Shown: positions 1-5,834 of the stretch, in pieces
Layout: each line of letters opens with the position of its first letter
Numbering within the stretch: the stretch's first letter is position 1
Assembly: GCA_012032065.1 (NCBI GenBank)
Contig: JAAURV010000212.1
Coordinates: forward strand, 1 to 5,834
Source: Hyphomicrobiales bacterium
GTDB taxonomy: Bacteria; Pseudomonadota; Alphaproteobacteria; Rhizobiales; Aestuariivirgaceae
Length of the DNA stretch: 5,834 bases
Direction of reading: 5' to 3'
Notes under the pieces: model-generated
Databases searched by the model: none
Told to the model about the DNA's origin: nothing
What the model saw: only the letters and a program-made list of their open reading frames with translations
Program-made: the position numbers and the translations under genes

Positions 1-518
1 AGGCATTCGATGACCTCGTGGCGTTGCGCTTTCAGTGCATTGACTCGAAGATCGATGGGCGCGCGCCGGGCAAGCGCCCTGCCCTCTTCCGCAGCCCCTT
101 CGCCAAACGCACGTTTGAACGACGGCGTGAGCCACTCAGGGAAATCGCCAGCGATATGCGGCGGGGCGCTAGAGATGTCCCTGGGTTTTGATAGGTGGCT
201 GCGCTCTTCCTTCGTGAGTTCGCCGGGACCGAAGCGCTCCTTGATGGTTTCGGCGATGACTTCGGTTTCGAGCTTCCAGACAAACTTCAACGCGGCGAGC
301 GCCAGCGCGCGAGACGTTTCCGCGTCCATCCGAAAGCCAAGCGAGTTGCGCTGCCGCAGCGCGTCGTAAACCAGCGTGCCGATGGCGTGGCGATCGCCCG
401 AGCCCGCGAAGCGATGCGCCTTGCCCCAATCCTTCAACGCTTCGGAAGCGGGCCGCCTGCGATTGAAAATCTCATCGAGAATTTCGATCGCCGCGGAGAC
501 ACGGCCGGCAAGGCGCAT
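1..518 (-). CDS. RsmB/NOP-family rRNA (cytosine-C5) methyltransferase, N-terminal part, cut by the left edge
   Basis: An uninterrupted reading frame of 172 codons starts at the ATG at 516-518 and leaves the window still open. The protein begins MRLAGRVSAAIEIL, followed by a helical NusB-like RNA-binding region (about residues 1-130), including the stretch HRFAGSGDRHAIGTLVYDAL. It then enters the RsmB family segment RAPIDLRVNALKAQR (about residues 151-165), which leads into the SAM-binding methyltransferase domain. That catalytic domain, with its two cysteines, lies outside the window. Family members methylate C5 of a cytosine in 16S rRNA (RsmB makes m5C967 in E. coli); the exact target here is unknown. 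The start lies 3 bases after the MAPEG stop and has no clear Shine-Dalgarno sequence, so translation is probably coupled. It is the third gene of the guaB operon. Family assignment is firm; orthology to E. coli rsmB itself is not shown, so no symbol is given. Confidence 0.9.
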   Translation of the reverse strand, partial: MRLAGRVSAAIEILDEIFNRRRPASEALKDWGKAHRFAGSGDRHAIGTLVYDALRQRNSLGFRMDAETSRALALAALKFVWKLETEVIAETIKERFGPGELTKEERSHLSKPRDISSAPPHIAGDFPEWLTPSFKRAFGEGAAEEGRALARRAPIDLRVNALKAQRHEVIEC

Positions 519-521
519 GAC

Positions 522-946
522 TTAGCCCAGTACGAACAAGCGAAGGCCGAACCACAGCCACATCAGGAACACGATGGCAAAGCCTGCGAGAAACACCCGC
601 ATGCGCAGCGGCACGTAATTCGAGCCGGTGTGAACCACGCTGTGCGCAATCCGCGCGGCGACGAAAGCCCAGGAAAGCGCAACCGATACCCAGTCCGCCA
701 ATCCGGTCGCCACGAGGAGCGCGCAAGCCGCATACCACAGCATCGGCACGTCGAACTGGTTGTCGAAATTATTGCCGAGCGCCTTCACCTTGTCGGGCCA
801 GGCTTTGGTGTCGAGCGCGATATCCCTGACCTTCGTCTCGCCGCCTAAACAGAAGCGATCCGTGCACGGATGGTTCTGGTGCCGACCCAAGTGATCAGCA
901 ACACGTGGATGAACAGCGGCAACAAGAGAGCCTGGGCAACAGTCAT
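522..946 (-). CDS. MAPEG-family small integral membrane protein, frame interrupted by a 1-base deletion
   Basis: Reading starts at the ATG at 944-946, giving MTVAQALLLPLFIHVLLITW (a first membrane helix). It continues through GTRTIRARIASV to a premature TAG at 845-847. The neighbouring frame continues with GGETKVRDIALDTKAWPD, then GNNFDNQFDVPMLWYAACAL, SWAFVAARIAHSVVHTGSN and a last hydrophobic helix, ending with TAA at 522-524. One extra T in the TTT run (AAA at 847-849 on the plus strand) joins the halves into about 141 residues, the usual length, with four predicted membrane helices. The FxNQFxxP and ARxxHS-type motifs are those of MAPEG proteins, the family of eicosanoid/glutathione-metabolising membrane enzymes. 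The function of bacterial members like this one is not established. It lies 2 bases after guaB and 3 before the methyltransferase gene. The longer open frame starting at 980 has a meaningless N-terminus overlapping guaB and is not the natural start. Confidence 0.8.
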
Positions 947-948
947 GA

Positions 949-2416
949 TCAGGCTTGCCGCTGATAGTTGGGCGCCTCACGCGTCACCATCACATCATGC
1001 GGATGGCTTTCCTTGAGGCCGGCGCCGGTGATGCGGATGAATTCGGCTTTCTGTTGCAGCTCGGCGATCGTGGCGGCGCCGACATAACCCATGGCCGCCC
1101 GCAATCCGCCAACGAGCTGATGCAGCACCGCGCCAACCGGGCCCTTGTAGGGAACCTGCCCTTCGATGCCCTCGGGCACCAGCTTCAAGGAACTGCCGAC
1201 GTCCTGCTGGAAGTAGCGATCAGCACTCCCTCGCGCCATGGCGCCGATCGAACCCATGCCGCGGTAGGCCTTGTAGGAACGGCCGTCGAAGAGAAACACT
1301 TCGCCGGGGCTCTCGTCGGTCCCCGCGAGAAGCGAGCCGATCATCGCGACCGATGCGCCGCCGGCCAGCGCCTTGGCGAGGTCGCCCGAAAGCTTGATGC
1401 CGCCGTCGGCGATGACGGGCACGCCGTGCTTGGCGCCTTCCTCCGCGCATTCGACGATGGCCGAGAATTGCGGCACGCCGACGCCGGCGACCACGCGCGT
1501 GGTGCAGATCGAGCCTGGCCCGATGCCGATCTTGACCGCGTCCGCGCCCGCGTCGATCAGCGCCTTGGTGCCAGCCGCAGTCGCCACATTGCCGCCAATC
1601 ACTTGCACTCGGTTCGAAAGTTTTTTGACCCTCGCGACCTGCGCGATGACATTGGCGGAGTGGCCATGCGCCGTATCGACGATGATGATATCGACGCCTG
1701 CATCGATGAGAAACTCGGCCCTCTCGTGGCCCGGATCGCCGATGCCGGTTGCCGCCGCGACGAGCAGCCGCTCCTTGTCGTCCTTCGCGGCATGGGGATG
1801 GTCGGCCGCCTTCTCCATGTCGTTCACCGTGATGAGGCCAACGCATTTGCCATCGTCGTCGACGACCACGAGTTTCTCGATGCGATGCTTGTGCAGAAGC
1901 TTCTGCGCCTCGCCACGCTCCACACCTTCGCGCACGGTGACGAGCTTGCGGGTCATCAAACTCGCCCACCTTGATATTGAGATCGGTGGCGAAGCGGACA
2001 TCGCGGTTGGTGATGATGCCTTCGAGCTTGCCGGTTTCGCTCACCACAGGAATGCCGGAGATCTTGTGCTTCTCCTTGATCGCCATGAGATCGCCAAGCG
2101 TGGCGTGCGGAGAAATCGTGATCGGATTGACCACCATGCCGCTTTCGAAGCGCTTCACCTGGCGCACCTGCGCTGCCTGCTCCTCCGGCGTCATGTTTTT
2201 ATGAATGACGCCCAAGCCGCCGGCCTGCGCCAGCGCGATCGCCATGCCGGCTTCGGTCACGGTGTCCATGGCCGCGGAAATGATCGGGATCGAAAGCTCG
2301 ATGCCGCGAGTGAGTTTCGTCCGCGTCGAAACCGCGGTGGGCAGCACGGAAGAAGCGCCGGGCTTCAAGAGCACGTCGTCGAATGCGAGATATTCGGGAA
2401 ACTGGCGCAACGCCAT
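949..2416 (-). CDS. guaB: Inosine-5'-monophosphate dehydrogenase (guaB), frame interrupted by a 1-base insertion
   Basis: IMP dehydrogenase oxidises IMP to XMP with NAD+, the committed cytosolic step of guanine nucleotide synthesis. It starts at the ATG at 2414-2416 (MALRQFPEYLAFDDVLLKP), 7 bases after a GAGG Shine-Dalgarno. The N-terminal barrel part shows PIISAAMDTVTEAGMAIALA and GGLGVIHKN. A CBS pair follows (about residues 95-210; SGIPVVSETGKLEGIITNRD, EKLVVVDDDGKCVGLITVND). Catalytic parts follow: VDTAHGHS, GNVAT, GIGPGSICTTR with active-site Cys at about 304 (codon 1504-1506), ADGGIKLSGD, YRGMGSIGAM and QVPYKGPVG. The frame breaks after residue 152 (KVGE): removing one T from the TTT run (AAA at 1958-1960 on the plus strand) joins it to LMTRKLVTV. 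The restored protein has 488 residues, the same as E. coli GuaB, with no key residue missing. It is the first gene of an operon with the MAPEG and RsmB-like genes. Confidence 0.97.
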
Positions 2417-2421
2417 CGGCC

Positions 2422-2427
2422 AACCTC
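2422..2427 (-). promoter_or_regulatory. Shine-Dalgarno site of guaB
   Basis: On the minus strand GAGGTT lies 7 bases before the ATG at 2416 (intervening bases 2417-2423 if the core GAGG at 2424-2427 is counted). It supports this start over any internal one. I see no convincing -35/-10 pair in the remaining upstream gap. Confidence 0.5.
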
Positions 2428-2487
2428 GTCAGGAATGAAGGGATTCGTCTGGTTGGCGGCTGTCCTTAACCCGCATGGAGAGGCGGG

Positions 2488-2521
2488 GCAAGCGGGGATT
2501 CGGGCGCCAGACCCCGCTTGC
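2488..2521 (-). terminator. GC-rich hairpin after the DUF1127-like gene, terminator-like
   Basis: GCAAGCGGGG at 2488-2497 and CCCCGCTTGC at 2512-2521 form a perfect 10-bp stem around a 14-base loop. On the minus strand it begins 6 bases after the TGA of the small gene (2528-2530), the right place for a terminator. No run of U follows, so it may act as a Rho-dependent stop, an RNA 3'-end protector or an intergenic palindromic repeat. A smaller stem, CCCGC 2470-2474 with GCGGG 2483-2487, lies next to it toward guaB. The rest of the 2417-2527 gap shows nothing else except the guaB ribosome site. Confidence 0.5.
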
Positions 2522-2527
2522 AAGAGT

Positions 2528-2773
2528 TCAAATCGAACGGTTCAACATGGCCGAAACCGACTTGGAATAGTTGGCGATCCGCTGTTCGGCAGGGACTGGG
2601 GCAACCGGCCGCCGGTCACTCAGACCCACGTCATAGAGCTGTGCCGCCGTAAGCTCGTCATCAGCCAGCCGCGGCCGGATTGCCTTGGCAACGGCGCGGC
2701 ACCTGTTGCCCAGCTTGTGCCAAAAGCTCGTTGCGCTGCGAGGTTCCTTGAGAATCAGTGTCTGCGTGGTCAT
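2528..2773 (-). CDS. Small DUF1127-like protein, 81 residues
   Basis: The protein starts MTTQTLILKEPRSATSFWHK at the ATG at 2771-2773, 7 bases after a strong AAGGAGA Shine-Dalgarno. An upstream in-frame ATG at 2803 would place that ribosome site inside the gene, so it is rejected. The middle is basic and predicted helical (KLGNRCRAVAKAIRPRLADD). It is followed by LTAAQLYDVGLSDRRPV, which resembles the C-terminal DUF1127 signature (…L.DIGLSR.D). The tail is NYSKSVSAMLNRSI. There is no signal peptide or membrane segment. DUF1127 proteins are short, Arg-rich and mostly uncharacterised; some alphaproteobacterial members bind RNA or affect phosphate and carbon metabolism, which is family knowledge and not shown here. 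The gene is monocistronic, with a hairpin just after its stop, and is divergent from the large regulator gene. That it is a real gene is likely; the family name is moderately sure. Confidence 0.65.
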   Translation of the reverse strand: MTTQTLILKEPRSATSFWHKLGNRCRAVAKAIRPRLADDELTAAQLYDVGLSDRRPVAPVPAEQRIANYSKSVSAMLNRSI

Positions 2774-2780
2774 GGACTTG

Positions 2781-2787
2781 TCTCCTT
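2781..2787 (-). promoter_or_regulatory. Shine-Dalgarno site fixing the start of the DUF1127-like gene
   Basis: AAGGAGA on the minus strand has a 7-base spacer to the ATG at 2773. It is one of the two best ribosome sites in the window and sets the start at MTTQTL rather than at 2803. Confidence 0.6.
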
Positions 2788-2810
2788 TGTTTGATGTGGG
2801 CAAGATGACA

Positions 2811-2820
2811 GACGATCGTC
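2811..2820. promoter_or_regulatory. Perfect 10-base palindrome in the divergent gap, possible operator
   Basis: GACGATCGTC is its own reverse complement. It sits in the 58-base gap between the divergent small gene (start 2773) and the regulator (start 2832). It is flanked by an off-centre inverted pair, TGACA 2806-2810 and TGTCA 2828-2832. This is where an operator shared by both genes, or an autoregulation site of the regulator, would be expected. With high GC such palindromes also arise by chance, and if the regulator starts at 2805 the site is coding. No clear promoter hexamers were recognised around it. Confidence 0.25.
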
Positions 2821-2831
2821 AGGCGGGTGTC

Positions 2832-4845
2832 ATGGCCAACATCAATCCAGCGCGAAATCGGCATTTGCGCTCCGCTGACGGGGCGGCGATCCGTATCCGG
2901 CTTCTGGGACCGTTCTCGCTCGAAATTGCCGGAAAGCCGGTCGTTGTGGCCTCAAAAAGGGCCCGCGCGATGCTGGCCTATCTCGTCCAGCGCGAAGGCA
3001 GCGAGGCGGCCCGCACCACCTTGACCGGCTTGCTTTGGGGAGAGCGCGGCGAAGAACAGGCGCGTGCCAGCCTGCGCCAGACGTTGTCCGAACTCAGAGC
3101 CCTTTCGCGGATGCCGCCATCCAACCCATCGGCTCCGGCAATGAAGCCGTTTCATGGGCGAAGGGCTCCGCATGGGTCGACGCAGCAATCGTGGAGCAGG
3201 CAGCAACAACAGCGGGCGAGAACGAACTTTCCGAAGCGGCCGATGTGATCCGCGGCGAGTTCATGGAGGGACTCGATCTGCCCGAACCGGCATTCGAGCA
3301 ATGGCTGGCTACCGAGCGCGCGAAAACGAGGCAACTTGCCGGCAAGATTTTCGCAGCGCTCATGGCCGGGGCCGAGAAAGCGGCGCGTTTCGAAGAAGCG
3401 CTCAGTCATGGGCAGCGGCTGTTGTCCCTCGATCCGCTTCAGGAACAGGTGCATCGCGGGTTGATGCGATTCTATGCTGCGCAGAACCGGCCCGATGCCG
3501 CGCTGGCGCAATATGAGCGGCTGAAGCGCGAACTTGCGTCGCAACTGAATGTTTCGCCAGACTCGGAAACCGAAGAGCTGGCCCGCGCCCTAAGGGCTTC
3601 CCGACGCGCCGATACGCCGAGAGCTGCTTCCCCCGCACACGATGCGGCCCCTCCGCCGCTCCCCGACAAACCGTCCATTGCCGTTCTGCCTTTCATCAAT
3701 CTCAGCGGCGATCCAAGTCACGGTTTCTTCGCCGATGGTATGACCGAGGACATCATCTCAGCCCTGACGCGCATTCGCGAGCTGTTCGTCATCTCCAGGA
3801 GTTCGAGCTTTGTCTACAAGGCTCAGCAAATCCGCGCCGACGTTGCCGCCAAAGAGTTGGGCGTCCGCTACATTCTCGAAGGCAGCGTGCGCGTCGCCGG
3901 AACGCGCGTGCGCGTCAACGCCCAACTGATCGATGGTCTGTCGGGCAACACCGCATGGGCCGAACGCTACGAAGGCGCGATCGACGATATCTTCGCGGTC
4001 CAGGACGAAATCACCCGCAACATCGCGCTTGCCATGGAAGTGACACTGACGCGCGGAGAGTCGGCAAGACTGTGGGAGAGTCAGACCAAAAATCTTCGCG
4101 CCTGGGAAAAGTGGTCGTGGCACGCGACACTCTGCAGCGCTACACGACCGCCGATACCGCGGCCGCGCGCCGCCTGCTGGAGGAAGCCTTGCAACTCGAC
4201 CCCGGCTACACAGGCGCCAGAGCGCTGCTCGGCGTAACCCATTACTGGGATGCGCGGTTCAGCGTTACGATGGAACAGGCTCCTTCGTTGGTTCTTGCCG
4301 AACGTGAAGCGGAAAGGATTATCGAAATCGACGCCGAGGCTTCAGCGGCTCAGGTGCTGAAAGGCGCGGTCGCATTCATGCGCGACCAGCATGACGATGC
4401 AATCCGTTGGGGCGAGCTTGCGGTGAGTCGCACGCCTGGAGATTCGCGCGCTCTCGCATTCCTCGGCATGTTTCTGATGTTCTCCGGCGACCCCGCGAAA
4501 GCGCATCCGATCCTGATGGCGACGATGCGCACCAGCCCCAAGCTCGACAGCTGGTACAGATATTATCTGACGCTGGCGAATCTATGGCTGGGGAATTTGC
4601 AGACGGCGCGCGACTCAGCCGAACTCTATGTGCGGCAGGAACCGGTTGAGCCTTATGGCTACATGTATCTCGCGGCAGTTCGCGATGTTCAGGACCAGAA
4701 AGACGAAGCCCGCACCGCCATCGCCCGCCTGAGGGAGATAGCGCCAAGCTACGGCATCCCCAACATCCGGCGCTCGGAACGCTATCGCGAGAGCGAGAAG
4801 CTTGACCGCATCGTCGACGCGGTGCGCCGCGCGGGGCTCGAGTAG
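2832..4845 (+). CDS. BTAD (SARP/AfsR-like) transcriptional regulator with TolB-like and TPR domains, frame interrupted twice
   Basis: The restored protein has about 671 residues. Domains in order: a winged-helix DNA-binding domain (from about residue 20, IRIRLLGPFSLEIAGKPVVV to ASLRQTLSELRA); a BTAD helical domain (about 140-256; AFEQWLATERAKTRQLAGK, ALAQYERLKREL); a TolB-N/FlgO-like domain (about 280-410; DKPSIAVLPFINLSGDPS, FADGMTEDIISAL, LGVRYILEGSVR); and TPR-type helices to the end (AAARRLLEEALQLDP onward). The architecture suggests a one-component cytoplasmic regulator; the signal and target genes are unknown. There is no receiver or cyclase catalytic domain and no membrane segment. Two 1-base losses split the frame: near CCCTTT at 3100-3105 and in AAAA at 4107-4110. 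Adding one base at each gives continuous family-like sequence. Start ATG 2832 is preceded by AGGCGGG (4-base spacer); ATG 2805, nine codons earlier, is possible. The stop TAG directly abuts the stop of the facing hydrolase gene. Confidence 0.85.
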
Positions 4846-4876
4846 TTACATGCGCAGCAAGCCCCGCTCGCGCACC
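4821..4876. terminator. Imperfect hairpin spanning both stop codons of the convergent genes, possible bidirectional terminator
   Basis: GGTGCGCCGCGCGGGGCT (4821-4838) pairs with AGCCCCGCTCGCGCACC (4860-4876): 8 bp, a 3/2-base internal loop, then 7 bp. The 21-base loop (4839-4859) holds both stop codons, TAG 4843-4845 of the regulator and the TAA of the hydrolase (4846-4848). The symmetry would let it act for transcripts from either side. There is no U-tract in either direction, and both arms are coding, so its role as a terminator is inferred from position only. Confidence 0.45.
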
Positions 4877-5770
4877 ACTTGCAGCGCTTGCGGAACGTCG
4901 AGGCAGAGCGGGAGTTCGCGGTTGGTGTGGTGCCAGGCGTTGGGCACTGTATAGTCGGTGGCGATATCGGGGCGCGAGTTGAGCGCGCCGAACCAGTCGA
5001 GCGCGCCCATGATGTCGGTGACATGGCGGCAAACTCCGGGCAATGCGATCCGGGCGCTGACGGTGACGAACTGCGTGGCCTCGCCCAATGCGCGTGCACG
5101 TTCGTGGTTCAGATGGTCGAGCGCGAACAGCGCTTCGGAGATCACGAGATTGCCCTTGGAATGGCCGATCACGGTTTGAAAGGCGCTGCGAGGATCGTCG
5201 AGGAGCGCGAGCACCGTGCGTGTATCGAGGCTCGCGCGGGCGAACTGATTGGGGTCGTCCGGAAGCGCGGTTTCGAGAAGCTGGAACAGATGGCGGAGGC
5301 TGTTCAACTGGCCGAAGAGGAAATAGCCGCCCACCGCTTCCGTTGCGAGATCGGAAAGGCCGTAACCCGAAACGACGCCGACGACAGACTCACCTAGCGC
5401 ATTGGCTACGTTCCGCGCAAACGCCGCCGTGCCGAGCGCCGAACTGCCGACCCCCGCCACCGCCATCACCCGAACGGGATCGCCGGGCCTCGCCCAAAAC
5501 GACTCGAGCGTCGCGTGAACCGAAATCTCAGCCCCGCTATCGGGTGGCACCACGAGGATCGCCCCTTCGCGCGCCAGCCACGGCGCCAAGCTCTGCGCCT
5601 CCGCATCGCTGATCGCCGCGACATCGTAGAACAAGGCATCGAGCGCCGCGTTGCGCTTGCGGAAGAACTCGAGGACCGCAGCATCCTCCTCCCGGTCGAG
5701 CACCTCGACAGGGATCGTGGCCTGACGCGCGAATCTGGGTGGACTGCATGCGCTGGAGCGAGCGGAGCAT
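4846..5770 (-). CDS. Alpha/beta-hydrolase-like protein of unknown substrate, with a probable frameshift near its start
   Basis: The main frame reads without a stop from 5805 to the TAA at 4846-4848. It contains a nucleophile elbow GHSKG with the putative catalytic serine at codon 5158-5160 (residue 216 counted from 5805). Candidate partners are the Asp in HVTDIMG and a His in NAWHHTN. A Gly-rich turn AVAGVGSSALG precedes the elbow by about 95 residues. No signal peptide or membrane helix is clear. The N-terminal end of that frame looks unnatural. A strong GAGGAGG Shine-Dalgarno instead precedes, by 7 bases, an ATG at 5768-5770 in another frame (MLRSLQRMQSTQIRASGHDP). Removing one base near GGG 5711-5713 joins that to VEVLDREEDAAVLEFF, giving about 307 residues. 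I chose this start; the alternative is ATG 5805 with no good ribosome site (319 residues). Family is inferred from the elbow motif; esterase, lipase or acyltransferase activity cannot be distinguished. Confidence 0.72.
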
Positions 5771-5777
5771 GGGGTGG

Positions 5778-5784
5778 CCTCCTC
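5778..5784 (-). promoter_or_regulatory. Strong Shine-Dalgarno site for the hydrolase start at 5770
   Basis: GAGGAGG on the minus strand lies 7 bases before the ATG at 5768-5770, an ideal spacing. It falls inside the frame that opens at 5805, which argues against that earlier start and for the frame used by the 5770 start. Confidence 0.5.
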
Positions 5785-5834
5785 TATGCGACGGCTGCGT
5801 AACATATTCGGCGACGCAGCAAGATACGCGACAA

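Noticed and set aside
195..848. 217-codon plus-strand open frame
   Set aside because: Antisense to the RsmB-like and MAPEG genes, whose protein motifs are clear; no ribosome site.
955..1974. 339-codon plus-strand open frame antisense to guaB
   Set aside because: Shadow of the guaB codon pattern in GC-rich DNA; rich in Arg, Ala, Asp and His with no recognisable motif.
2417..2527. Riboswitch or purine-responsive leader before guaB
   Set aside because: The leader is short, with hairpins better placed as the end of the neighbouring gene; no purine-riboswitch core was recognised.
1373..2794. 473-codon open frame on the plus strand
   Set aside because: It is antisense to guaB and the small gene; its translation is low-complexity and matches no family I know, while guaB motifs on the other strand are unmistakable.
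2685..2831. Longer N-terminus of the regulator from ATG 2685 or 2772
   Set aside because: These starts overlap the small divergent gene and add no family-like sequence; ATG 2832 (or 2805) fits better.
4879..5397. 172-codon plus-strand open frame antisense to the hydrolase
   Set aside because: Shadow frame with no motif; the opposite strand carries the GHSKG elbow and a continuous gene.
845..5725. Programmed ribosomal frameshifting as the explanation of the frame breaks
   Set aside because: The breaks differ in direction and sequence, lack a shared slippery heptamer, and occur in unrelated genes including guaB; sequencing indels are simpler.

Overview
The window is GC-rich chromosomal DNA that looks alphaproteobacterial, most likely Hyphomicrobiales (Rhizobiales, Bradyrhizobium-like relatives). 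The reasons are the gene order guaB, MAPEG protein, RsmB-like methyltransferase, which is familiar from that order, the small DUF1127-like protein, and a BTAD/TolB-like/TPR regulator of a type common there. This placement is inference from gene content and composition; genus cannot be told. No mobile element, phage gene, CRISPR array, tRNA or rRNA is visible, and no stretch over about 110 bases lacks a gene.

Left part (1-2416), minus strand, read from right to left: guaB (IMP dehydrogenase), then after 2 bases a small MAPEG-family membrane protein, then after 3 bases an RsmB/NOP-family RNA methyltransferase that runs off the left edge. The tight spacing says one operon.

Middle (2417-2831): a 111-base gap with a strong GC hairpin, then a small 81-residue DUF1127-like protein on the minus strand. 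Next comes a short divergent gap (2774-2831) containing a perfect 10-base palindrome beside the start of the plus-strand regulator.

Right part (2832-5834): a large regulator with an N-terminal winged helix and BTAD domain (SARP/AfsR-like), a TolB-N/FlgO-like middle and a TPR-rich C-terminus. Facing it is an alpha/beta-hydrolase-like protein on the minus strand. The two genes meet stop to stop with no intervening base, and a 15-bp imperfect hairpin spans both stop codons.

The most notable property is that four of the six genes are each interrupted by one or two single-base frameshifts (five in all), every one at or next to a short homopolymer. guaB, a normally indispensable housekeeping gene with all its catalytic motifs intact, is one of them. 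The simplest reading is uncorrected sequencing indels rather than gene decay, so the proteins are described here in their restored form. I found no convincing new biological system; the regulator with its divergent small gene and the uncharacterised hydrolase are the least understood parts.
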